Shown: positions 1 to 4,842, counted from the first letter of the stretch. The stretch: 5,924 bases of DNA from Rickettsiales bacterium (GCA_019749855.1 JAIEPI010000056.1:1-5924), one strand, 5' to 3'. Numbers and translations are program-made. Notes: a model not told the origin generated them from the letters alone.

Positions 1-104
1 AGACCGCCATCGCGGATCAGAAAGGCGGCAGCGGCAAGCCCAGCGATACCGCCACCAATCACATAGGCCCTGCAGGGAAGAGCAGATTCGCTGATGGGGG
101 TCAT
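1..104 (-). CDS. FAD-dependent oxidoreductase, likely oleate hydratase (N-terminal fragment)
   Basis: Only the first 34 codons are present; the rest lies beyond the left edge. After about 12 residues the protein enters a dinucleotide-binding fold, a beta strand followed by G-G-G-I-A-G-L (residues 17-23) and an alanine-rich helix ending in FLIRDGG. The glycine motif supports FAD binding. The FLIRDG ending is what I associate with oleate hydratase (the myosin-cross-reactive-antigen family), which adds water to the cis-9 double bond of unsaturated fatty acids; that name is recognition from memory. The ATG at 104 has a weak GGA about 9 bases upstream. A small palindrome lies 20-33 bases upstream and a possible terminator of the preceding gene just beyond, so it may be its own transcription unit. 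It could instead be another FAD desaturase- or amine-oxidase-like protein. Confidence 0.6.
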   Translation of the reverse strand, partial: MTPISESALPCRAYVIGGGIAGLAAAAFLIRDGG

Positions 105-124
105 TGGGGAATTCCGTCAGGGAT

Positions 125-137
125 GTTCCGCCGGAAC
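125..137. repeat. 13-bp perfect palindrome upstream of the flavoprotein gene
   Basis: GTTCCG, one central base, then CGGAAC: six-base arms with perfect symmetry. It sits 20-33 bases before the ATG at 104, where a repressor would overlap promoter or leader. It might be an operator, but such short palindromes also arise by chance, and no cognate regulator lies next to it. Confidence 0.3.
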
Positions 138-142
138 TTCTG

Positions 143-167
143 AAAAATGGTTGATAAATTGACAACC
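143..167 (-). terminator. Weak candidate rho-independent terminator after the 91-aa gene
   Basis: On the minus strand GGTTG, a 9-base loop and CAACC are followed at once by A and five T residues. It lies about 50 bases after the stop at 219 and before the flavoprotein start. The stem is only 5 bp, so termination would be inefficient. The same 19 bases form an imperfect palindrome (7 of 9 pairs) and could instead be an operator. Confidence 0.33.
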
Positions 168-218
168 GGGCGCGTCATTACCAATGAAATTACAAGTTGA
201 GAAAGACACATCAAACTA

Positions 219-494
219 TCAATCTCCAACACTGCCGCTGCAATGATAGTGTGGGCCGTTACCTTCCATTGTCATCTGGAAATCATAGGCATGCTCAAAA
301 TGACCCATAGTTAAATATTTGACACTATAATAGCCCGAACAGATAACTCCTCCAATGCCGAATACCACTAGTAACACGCCCGCCGCCTTGAGCAGCTTGG
401 CTCGTAACTGTGCGGCGTAATGCAGGGCCACTAAACCAGCAGCGATTGCCATTATCTCCAAAATCACCGCAATATGAGCAGCAAACATAGCCAT
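219..494 (-). CDS. 91-aa two-helix membrane protein with His/Cys-rich tail
   Basis: I do not recognise the family. Two hydrophobic segments, about residues 6-28 and 37-58, are separated by a short basic loop (Q-L-R-A-K-L-L-K). By the positive-inside rule the loop is cytoplasmic and both ends face the periplasm. The C-terminal tail, residues 61-91, holds H65, H68, H82, H84 and C85, the last three in a P-H-Y-H-C cluster, a plausible soft-metal ligand set. The ATG at 494 has AGGAG six bases upstream, and the gene ends in a double stop (TGATAG). It is the last of the minus-strand small genes, 81 bases after the methyltransferase, so it may be cotranscribed or have its own promoter. A role in metal or redox homeostasis is inferred from the tail and the DUF2933 neighbourhood only. 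Confidence 0.7.
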   Translation of the reverse strand: MAMFAAHIAVILEIMAIAAGLVALHYAAQLRAKLLKAAGVLLVVFGIGGVICSGYYSVKYLTMGHFEHAYDFQMTMEGNGPHYHCSGSVGD

Positions 495-575
495 ATTAAT
501 CTCCTATATATTAAATATTACGAATTAGACGGTTTTGTATGACAGCAACTGGCTTTTTCGGTGGCAACCAAGTTC

Positions 576-1235
576 TTATCGTGCTGCATAGGATTTATTA
601 TCTTTATTAATCTTAGGGAAGAAGCGCGGCGTCACATCTGCGTAGTGCTGCCATTCATCACCAAATTCTGCTTTGGAGATTTTTTCTTCCTTAAGCGATA
701 ACCTAACATACATGTAGGTTAAGATTGGGAACATGATAAGCGTCGGCAAAGTCGGCCATTGCAGCAAGAACCCCAGCATGATGACGATGAAAGCCACATA
801 CTGTGGATGGCGCATACGGGCATAAATGCCAGTTGAAGCCAGCTTATGCTGTCGCTGTGCTTTCCACAGAATGTGCCACGCATTGGATAGCGTGATAAAT
901 CCGGCGAAAATGAACACATTGCTCAGGATATGGAAAATATCCCAGTGCGGATTACTCTTCATACCCAGCAGCGTATGAATTAGATGGCCGTTATCATGCG
1001 ACAGGAAATCGATGCCAGGATAATGCGAAGCCAACCAGCCGGAAAACAAGAAAATTGATAATGGGAAGCCGTACATCTCGACAAATAACGCAACAATAAA
1101 AGCTGAGAAAGCACTGAAACTACGCCAATCGGTTTTGGTCTGGGGTTTGAAAAAACTGAAGGCAAAGCCGATGAAAATCACCGAATTGAGGATGACAAGC
1201 CCCCATAGGCCGTACGCTGGGACATCGTGTTCCAT
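576..1235 (-). CDS. ICMT/PEMT-like integral membrane methyltransferase
   Basis: A 219-residue protein of the isoprenylcysteine carboxyl methyltransferase/phospholipid methyltransferase superfamily, which uses S-adenosylmethionine inside the membrane. Hydrophobic segments lie near residues 9-29, 42-66, 103-124 and 148-176. The family's cofactor-binding region is clear: G-I-Y-A-R-M-R-H-P-Q-Y at 136-146, then E183-E184, then F-G-D-E-W-x-x-Y at 191-198 and R-F-F-P at 204-207. Bacteria lack classical prenylated CaaX proteins, so the substrate is unknown. I chose the ATG at 1235 over the one at 1244 because GGGAGG abuts the latter but lies 9 bases before the former, and because 1235 forms a TAATG stop-start overlap with the DUF2933 gene. 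That implies translational coupling, with the ribosome site inside the upstream coding region. A functional link to its partner is inferred from this coupling. Confidence 0.85.
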   Translation of the reverse strand: MEHDVPAYGLWGLVILNSVIFIGFAFSFFKPQTKTDWRSFSAFSAFIVALFVEMYGFPLSIFLFSGWLASHYPGIDFLSHDNGHLIHTLLGMKSNPHWDIFHILSNVFIFAGFITLSNAWHILWKAQRQHKLASTGIYARMRHPQYVAFIVIMLGFLLQWPTLPTLIMFPILTYMYVRLSLKEEKISKAEFGDEWQHYADVTPRFFPKINKDNKSYAAR

Positions 1236-1594
1236 TAGTGGCATCCTCCCTTATGCTGATGTTGCGGTTGATTGCTATTGCTTGCCTGTTGGCTGTTTTT
1301 CTGCGTATCGGCAGTTTGTGTGCCCTGTTGTACTTCTGACGGGTGCAGCACCTCTTCTTTCGCCCCGTCGTTCTGTTCCCCACCATGCCCTCCATGGCCA
1401 CCGTGCATAAAAATGTGCATTAACGGGCAAGCTAAAATTAGCAGGAAAGGCGCATAACCCAACAGATGTGCCCCATGACCTTGGTAAATGAGAAAGCCAA
1501 GTATGGATACGACCACAATGGTAACTATTCCTGTGCGTGAAGACAGCCAGCTTTGACTATTGCTATTTGAGTCAGGATTATGAGAGTGCTCCAT
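1235..1594 (-). CDS. DUF2933 family His-rich membrane protein
   Basis: 119 residues. A short Ser/Asn/His N-terminus is followed by a hydrophobic helix (about 22-37), a Q-G-H-G-A-H-L-L-G-Y loop, a second helix (46-62) and L-A-C-P-L-M-H leading into M-H-G-G-H-G-G-H-G-G. The C-P-L-M-H plus glycine-histidine run is the mark of DUF2933, small proteins usually found in heavy-metal regions; their biochemical function is not established. After residue 73 this copy has a long polar, Gln-rich tail ending H-Q-H-K-G-G-C-H. There are 12 histidines and cysteines at 56 and 118, so metal binding is plausible but inferred. AGGAG lies 10 bases before the ATG, in the 16-base gap after the upstream 76-aa gene. 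The stop overlaps the methyltransferase start, so the two are almost certainly made together. Confidence 0.85.
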   Translation of the reverse strand: MEHSHNPDSNSNSQSWLSSRTGIVTIVVVSILGFLIYQGHGAHLLGYAPFLLILACPLMHIFMHGGHGGHGGEQNDGAKEEVLHPSEVQQGTQTADTQKNSQQASNSNQPQHQHKGGCH

Positions 1595-1610
1595 ACTAAA
1601 AATTCTCCTA

Positions 1611-1841
1611 TCAATATTTATTATTCTGAACAGTATTAGCAGGGGATATGCGGGTTATCGTGCTGTATGGGCGCTCCAGAAGACTGAGAATATAACGCTC
1701 TATATCCTGACGAGTTTCTGGCACAGGCAGAGCCAACTTAACCATCTTGCGAGCCATTACAGATGAGCGAATTGGCATACGTTCAAGCGCTTGTTCCATC
1801 TTAATGATGGTATTAGAAATAAACGGTTGTGGAGTATGCAT
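1611..1841 (-). CDS. 76-aa basic hypothetical protein
   Basis: I do not recognise it. The protein is basic and mostly helical by composition. A segment at residues 11-35 is rich in Met, Arg and Lys. A second helix around 45-57 (D-I-E-R-Y-I-L-S-L-L-E-R) is amphipathic, and the tail is polar. It has no cysteine, signal peptide or membrane helix, so it differs from its metal-ligand-rich neighbours. A GAGGA sequence precedes the ATG by about 9 bases, good support for translation. Its stop is 16 bases before DUF2933, whose ribosome site begins just after that stop, so the two probably share a transcript. It may head that transcript, since a likely terminator lies just upstream. Confidence 0.6.
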   Translation of the reverse strand: MHTPQPFISNTIIKMEQALERMPIRSSVMARKMVKLALPVPETRQDIERYILSLLERPYSTITRISPANTVQNNKY

Positions 1842-1865
1842 AAATTTTGTTCCTCTGTGTTCCTA

Positions 1866-1908
1866 AATAAGAAAATTACTACCGCCTCACCTGACCTAAG
1901 ACGGTAGT
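1866..1908 (-). terminator. Candidate rho-independent terminator after the 55-aa gene
   Basis: Arms ACTACCG (1878-1884) and CGGTAGT (1902-1908) form a 7-bp stem with a 17-base loop. On the minus strand the stem is followed by AATTTTCTTATTT. It lies about 80 bases after the 55-aa stop and 37 bases before the 76-aa start, so it would separate these transcripts or attenuate read-through. Confidence 0.5.
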
Positions 1909-1989
1909 TAGAAGCAGGTTTATTAGATTAGCTTAAGAGTGAATTGTATTTGACGTTTGCCGATTTGGAGAGGGCGAACCCTAGCCAAA

Positions 1990-2157
1990 TTATTCGCAGC
2001 AAGATTTTGATTTTGGCTGTGCTGCAGTTGGCTTTTGTGAGGGCATAGCATTAGAAGCCTTCGCAGGACTGGCAGAAGGTTGTACCTTCTGGGGGACAGT
2101 CTTTGCGTTGCTGTTATCGCTGCAATCGGAATGTTTGGTATCGGGATTCGTAGACAT
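1990..2157 (-). CDS. 55-aa Pro/Ser/Lys-rich peptide ending Cys-Cys-Glu
   Basis: A short gene that automated callers easily miss. The ATG at 2157 has a GAGG about 6 bases upstream, and the frame runs 55 codons to TAA. The peptide is hydrophilic and low in complexity, rich in Ser, Pro, Ala, Lys and Asn, and probably disordered. It has one cysteine at 12 and ends K-S-K-S-C-C-E with Cys53-Cys54. There is no signal peptide or membrane helix. The layout of a flexible linker with a terminal thiol pair recalls small metal-handling peptides, and the DUF2933 protein nearby similarly ends G-G-C-H; both are analogies, not homology. It is divergent from the Cys-rich gene at 2337 and shares the FNR-type box at 2233-2246, centred about 82 bases before its ATG. 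It is followed by a likely terminator, so it may be its own unit. Confidence 0.6.
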   Translation of the reverse strand: MSTNPDTKHSDCSDNSNAKTVPQKVQPSASPAKASNAMPSQKPTAAQPKSKSCCE

Positions 2158-2232
2158 AAAAACCTCGTTCGTTAAGTTGTGAATGTTTCACTGAAAGCAC
2201 CCAATCATTAATCGAACTTGAAGCTGCTGGAT

Positions 2233-2246
2233 TTGATATTTATCAA
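2233..2246. promoter_or_regulatory. Perfect FNR/ANR/DNR-type box in a divergent intergenic region
   Basis: TTGAT-ATTT-ATCAA matches the TTGAT-N4-ATCAA consensus at all ten defined positions. Its centre (2239.5) lies 97 bases before the ATG at 2337 and 82 bases before the opposite ATG at 2157. If it acts as a class II site at -41.5 on the plus strand, transcription would start near 2281, close to a -10-like TTAAAT at 2274-2279. The mirrored position on the minus strand (2205-2210) has only a poor match. The regulator encoded at 2751-3488 has the recognition-helix residues for this sequence, so local control is the simplest reading. Confidence 0.75.
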
Positions 2247-2336
2247 ATACCCCTTGGCTTACTAATGGCAGTTTTAAATCATTATTGCTTTTACAGCCAT
2301 TTTCAATGCGATTTTTATGTTGTTTGGAGAGAGTTA

Positions 2337-2756
2337 ATGTGTTCCGCATCTTGCAATGCTTCTATTCAATTTGACTGCCAGCGCAGACATTGCGGTAAAG
2401 AAACCTCCCAAGATAAAGGCGGTAACTTCATCATCTGGATCGCTACAGTTAATACTAAAACGGTACATTTATTCCTGCAACGCCCGGGGCAGTTGATTGA
2501 ACCGCTTTCGGTGGGATGCTGTTGCAACGAAGAGGCGAGTAGTTTGGAAAATCTTGCCAAATATCTCGATACGGCGCTAGTCGATGGTCATTACACCGGC
2601 CTGGTGCTAGTTGGATCAGAACCATCTCTGAGAATCTTCAAAGGTCTGATAAGCCCTGCGGTACATAACCGGGTGATCGCCGAGATTGTTTGTGACGTCG
2701 CGGGCAGCAATGTTAATGAGCTAACACGCAGCATCAGTGAGCGCATCATGCTATGA
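2337..2756 (+). CDS. Cys-rich protein of the host-attachment (PF10116-like) family
   Basis: 139 residues. From about residue 30 it resembles Host_attach, also placed among bacterial archaeo-eukaryotic release-factor-like domains: a strand pair I-I-W-I-A-T-V-N-T-K-T-V-H-L-F, a helix at 67-83, then G-L-V-L-V-G-S-E-P-S-L and L-I-S-P-A-V-H-N-R-V-I-A-E-I, close to the family's L-V-L-V and R-V-V-A-E-I blocks. The molecular function of that family is unsettled. Eight cysteines are unusual: C2, C6, C14 and C19 in the first 20 residues, a C61-C62-C63 triplet, and C119. I chose the ATG at 2337 because GGAGAG lies just upstream and because the upstream in-frame ATG at 2265 has no ribosome site and would precede the predicted transcription start. 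It sits downstream of the FNR-type box, and its stop overlaps by 6 bases the stop of the convergent regulator gene. A thiol- or metal-linked role under low oxygen or NO is inferred. Confidence 0.7.
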   Translation: MCSASCNASIQFDCQRRHCGKETSQDKGGNFIIWIATVNTKTVHLFLQRPGQLIEPLSVGCCCNEEASSLENLAKYLDTALVDGHYTGLVLVGSEPSLRIFKGLISPAVHNRVIAEIVCDVAGSNVNELTRSISERIML

Positions 2757-3488
2757 TCTGCCTATTTCCTTAGCGCACTCTTCCGCCACTTGTGAGCAGC
2801 TAACGCACACATATTCTTGCAATTTGTGTATATCAGCCACCGTTACCATCGCCCCCTTCACCTCCACTCCAACCGGCTTTAACTGGTGCAGTGCGCGCGA
2901 AAATGTTTCCAGCTTCATGCCGAGTAACATCGCTACCAGCCCCTTATCATAGGGTAGTATAAGCTCCACGTTATGCTCAGCTTTGCGGCGACAGAGCTTA
3001 AGCAGGAAACAGCCAATCCGCTGCGGTGCTGTCATGACTGACAAATGTTCCACCTGCAATTCCAATGTGTGCATACGTTGCGACATGGCCTGAATAATAT
3101 GGGCGGCAAACGTGCTATCTCTCTGCTCGATCAACTCTTTTACCGACGCCTCTGGAATGCATAGTACTTTAGAGGGTTCAACCGCCTGTGCGCTGAAGGG
3201 ATAATGCGCACCTTTATAGAGCACAGCATCTCCGAACGTATCGCCCTCACTGCACAAACCCGCGATTGATTCATGCCCGTCGCCGGTCTCGCGGAAAAGC
3301 TTAATCCAACCGGAAATCACAATGTAGAAATTCCTGGCCGGTTCACCTTGCAGAAAAAGCATATCGCCCTTTGCCAGTTCCTTTAACTGCGATTGGCGCA
3401 GAAGCGTGGCGATATCGTCATCCGCGAGCATCGCAAAAAGCGAGAGCGATTTCAGCCAGTTATGTATATTTCCCGTTTCTTGTGGCAT
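2751..3488 (-). CDS. Crp/Fnr family transcription regulator, DNR-like
   Basis: 245 residues with the standard layout. A cyclic-nucleotide-type beta-roll spans about 15-125 (K-G-D-M-L-F-L-Q-G-E at 40-49, Y-I-V-I-S-G at 55-60, G-D-T-F-G-D at 82-87), a long dimer helix about 125-150, and a winged helix-turn-helix about 155-225. The recognition helix reads L-E194-T-F-S197-R198; E-x-x-S-R is the FNR signature that reads TTGAT half-sites, matching the box at 2233. It lacks the N-terminal cysteine cluster that holds FNR's oxygen-sensing [4Fe-4S] centre, so it is not a true FNR; the DNR branch senses NO, probably through haem. The C-terminus adds C228, C231 and C238 in an unusual tail. The ATG is preceded by AGAGGG at a long spacing of roughly 15 bases, so the start is moderately certain. 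It converges on the gene at 2337 with overlapping stops. Confidence 0.9.
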   Translation of the reverse strand: MPQETGNIHNWLKSLSLFAMLADDDIATLLRQSQLKELAKGDMLFLQGEPARNFYIVISGWIKLFRETGDGHESIAGLCSEGDTFGDAVLYKGAHYPFSAQAVEPSKVLCIPEASVKELIEQRDSTFAAHIIQAMSQRMHTLELQVEHLSVMTAPQRIGCFLLKLCRRKAEHNVELILPYDKGLVAMLLGMKLETFSRALHQLKPVGVEVKGAMVTVADIHKLQEYVCVSCSQVAEECAKEIGRS

Positions 3489-3505
3489 TATTTTTATTTT
3501 GTCCC

Positions 3506-3534
3506 TCTATATAGTTACAGCACAACCCATGCAA
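3506..3534 (-). promoter_or_regulatory. Candidate sigma-70 promoter of the Crp/Fnr gene
   Basis: On the minus strand TTGCAT (3529-3534) and TATAGA (3506-3511) are 17 bases apart, 18 bases before the ATG at 3488. Both hexamers are imperfect (3/6 and 4/6), and an overlapping TATATA gives an alternative -10. A short leader carrying GAGGG would follow. No FNR-type box is visible here, so autoregulation is not supported by the sequence. Confidence 0.35.
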
Positions 3535-3683
3535 GGCTACCCTCCAGGATAATGTTGTTTATATAGTTGTGGTGCTCGTTTTCCCTTATTACATAATGCG
3601 ATGATGGTAAGGCGCGTCTCATACTACTTGCTTAGTTGTTTTTTCTTAACGAAAACTGTTATTATACATATAGTAAGGAGAAA

Positions 3684-3739
3684 ATTCTGGTGTTGTTATT
3701 GCCTTGGTGGCGAAACATAATACGTAACAACACCAGAAT
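3684..3739. repeat. Perfect 15-bp inverted repeat with 26-base spacer
   Basis: Arms ATTCTGGTGTTGTTA (3684-3698) and TAACAACACCAGAAT (3725-3739) are exact reverse complements. The structure begins 27 bases after the stop of the copper-storage gene, and on the minus strand it is followed by TTTCTCC, so it may terminate that gene, though the 26-base loop is large for an intrinsic terminator. On the plus strand an AAGGAG (3675-3680) precedes a GTG that would encode a 19-residue peptide across the repeat, which I consider probably fortuitous. Other possibilities are a dispersed repeat, a solo mobile-element fragment or a protein-binding site. Confidence 0.6.
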
Positions 3740-3765
3740 ACACAATTAAAATAGCTGGCTTAATC

Positions 3766-4116
3766 TTAAGCAGCTTTTTTTATCTTGCCCATTTCCCGGC
3801 AGGATTTTGCACATGCACGGCAAACTTCAGCACAGCGTTTCATCTCTTCACCGCCAATGCGATCACAAGATTCAGCACAAGCTTCGCATATGTCGGCGCA
3901 TGTCGAGCATGTAGATGCGTAAAAGTTAGAACCTCGATTCATGAAGTCAGCAGAGGTCTGACATGCCTGAATGCAATCGGTCATCAACTTGACATGTGCT
4001 GCTTCCACATGTTTTCCACCCATAGTGAGGCAATAATTGTAAAGGGTGTCCTGACACAAATCATGACATTTTCTGCATTGAGTAATGCAATCTTCGTGCT
4101 GTTGTTGGTGCGGCAT
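3766..4116 (-). CDS. Four-helix-bundle copper-storage protein (Csp / DUF326)
   Basis: 116 residues with 16 cysteines: 10, 14, 17, 21, 29, 48, 52, 70, 73, 77, 80, 84, 95, 99, 102 and 106. They fall in C-x3-C-x2-C-x3-C series, the spacing that lines the core of Csp four-helix bundles, where thiolates bind many Cu(I) ions. Helices run about 8-30, 38-62, 66-88 and 91-110. It has no Tat or Sec signal, so it should be cytosolic like Csp3 rather than exported like Csp1. I chose the ATG at 4116, not the in-frame one at 4173, because GGAG lies 7 bases before it, the family start follows directly, and the longer version would begin within a plausible leader. It appears to be a single-gene unit with a promoter and tandem repeat upstream and an inverted repeat downstream. 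Binding of other soft metals is possible. Confidence 0.9.
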   Translation of the reverse strand: MPHQQQHEDCITQCRKCHDLCQDTLYNYCLTMGGKHVEAAHVKLMTDCIQACQTSADFMNRGSNFYASTCSTCADICEACAESCDRIGGEEMKRCAEVCRACAKSCREMGKIKKAA

Positions 4117-4174
4117 AAAAAATCTCCATAAAAATATTTTGGTTTCTTTAGTGCCCCATCCTAAGCCCCCCACA

Positions 4175-4202
4175 AATATAATACTGCATGGAATATATGC
4201 AA
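4175..4202 (-). promoter_or_regulatory. Candidate promoter of the copper-storage gene
   Basis: On the minus strand TTGCAT (4197-4202) and TATATT (4175-4180, 5/6 to TATAAT) are separated by 16 bases, about 60 bases before the ATG at 4116. The spacer contains a small inverted pair, TGCAT...ATGCA. The likely leader begins with a G-rich run. An 18-bp tandem repeat lies two bases upstream of the -35. Confidence 0.45.
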
Positions 4203-4204
4203 AA

Positions 4205-4240
4205 TTTATAATGATACCGTAATTTATAAGAATACCGTAA
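4205..4240 (-). repeat. Two tandem 18-bp repeats abutting the copper-storage promoter
   Basis: On the minus strand TTACGGTATTCTTATAAA is followed directly by TTACGGTATCATTATAAA; 16 of 18 bases agree. The second copy ends two bases before the candidate -35. Direct repeats just upstream of a -35, at a spacing near two helical turns, suit binding of an activator as two head-to-tail units. They could also be AT-rich slippage, but the GC-containing TTACGGTAT core is conserved in both copies. I recognise no known CueR, CsoR or CopY operator in them. Confidence 0.6.
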
Positions 4241-4388
4241 ATTAATAGATAATTAATTCAATGTTTATTTATTAATCCAAAGTGAAAGCACCTGCAGACT
4301 AAAAGTAAATTTCATATTCAATTTGTGCGACCGCTTCCCCCGTCATTTGCCGCTTTAGAAATACCAAATAAATACCCAACACGGTATT
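4241..4388. other. AT-rich spacer without a supported gene
   Basis: This stretch lies between the small lipoprotein and the tandem repeats of the copper-storage promoter. It is strongly AT-rich at its left end. The lipoprotein's reading frame stays open for a further 29 codons after its TAA, ending at about 4300, and a second frame that begins at 4560 runs on to 4318. Neither continuation has recognisable content. I see no hairpin with a T-tract, RNA gene or further ribosome site. Confidence 0.4.
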
Positions 4389-4556
4389 TTATAGCATCGT
4401 ATTGCCCTGTGATATGGAGAGGGATTTTCCCATAGGCAACAGGGTTTGTCTTTGCTGAGGTGACTTTCCTATGAGGCTTTCTTGCAAGTCCTTCGGCGTT
4501 GACTGAGCACAGGCTGCTAAGACAATAAGGGGAAGTAGATGTAGACCGGTTCTCAT
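4389..4556 (-). CDS. Small lipoprotein, 55 aa, possibly truncated
   Basis: Starting at the ATG at 4556, the peptide reads as a lipoprotein precursor: M-R-T, a hydrophobic stretch G-L-H-L-L-P-L-I-V-L, and a lipobox L-A-A-C with Cys16 as the lipidation site. The mature part begins C-A-Q-S-T-P-K-D-L-Q-E-S-L-I-G-K-S-P. AGGAG is 6 bases upstream of this ATG but only 2 bases from an overlapping out-of-frame ATG at 4560, which would give an 80-residue protein without a coherent signal; I therefore prefer the lipoprotein frame. L-I-G-K-S-P-Q-Q resembles the start of small BamE/SmpA-like lipoprotein repeats, which are longer, so a stop or frameshift near 4390 may have shortened it. The gene follows a 42-aa membrane protein by 26 bases and probably shares its transcript. 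The function is unknown. Confidence 0.5.
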   Translation of the reverse strand: MRTGLHLLPLIVLAACAQSTPKDLQESLIGKSPQQRQTLLPMGKSLSISQGNTML

Positions 4557-4582
4557 GCATTGCTCCTATTTTACAAGTTACT

Positions 4583-4711
4583 TCATGGATAGCATGGAAT
4601 TAAGCAGTGGATATTCCCCAATTCAACTAGTACAGTATTAAGCACTATCGCGATGACTGTGAGCAACCCCATGAAAGCGAGTATAATATAAATATCTCGC
4701 GGGAATTTCAT
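4583..4711 (-). CDS. 42-aa single-helix membrane peptide
   Basis: The ATG at 4711 opens M-K-F-P-R-D, then one hydrophobic helix from about residue 7 to 30 (Y-I-I-L-A-F-M-G-L-L-T-V-I-A-I-V-L), ending L-G-N-I-H-C-L-I-P-C-Y-P. A charged N-terminus before the helix predicts a single-pass inner-membrane protein with the H35/C36/C40 tail outside. GAGGTGG lies 6-12 bases before this start. The frame could extend upstream to an ATG at 4804, but that extension has no good ribosome site and looks like non-coding sequence. It is followed after 26 bases by the small lipoprotein, suggesting a two-gene envelope unit. I do not recognise the family. Confidence 0.5.
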   Translation of the reverse strand: MKFPRDIYIILAFMGLLTVIAIVLNTVLVELGNIHCLIPCYP

Positions 4712-4842
4712 CGAATCCACCTCAGACCGTAATAAATCTCCCTCCAGATATGCAGGATTAATACAGCATACATAGGGATTGCGGCCATTATGTGTAATAT
4801 GCAACGTAGGCGACTATGGACGCTTGGGGGAGAGTTTTCCTA

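Noticed and set aside
149..167. TTGATAAATTGACAA as a second FNR-type box
   Set aside because: The half-sites are TTGAT and GACAA with a 5-base gap; the second half and the spacing both depart from TTGAT-N4-ATCAA.
2265..2336. Upstream ATG extension of the attachment-family gene by 24 codons
   Set aside because: No ribosome site precedes it, it would overlap the promoter predicted from the FNR box, and GGAGAG clearly serves the ATG at 2337.
3508..3572. Repeated TATATAGTT (near 3508 and 3559) as a regulatory direct repeat
   Set aside because: The shared core is only nine AT-rich bases, and the flanks diverge at once, so chance is sufficient.
4712..4804. 31-residue N-terminal extension of the 42-aa membrane peptide
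   Set aside because: No good ribosome site is present at 4804, the extension has no membrane or signal character, and GAGGTGG is well placed for the ATG at 4711.
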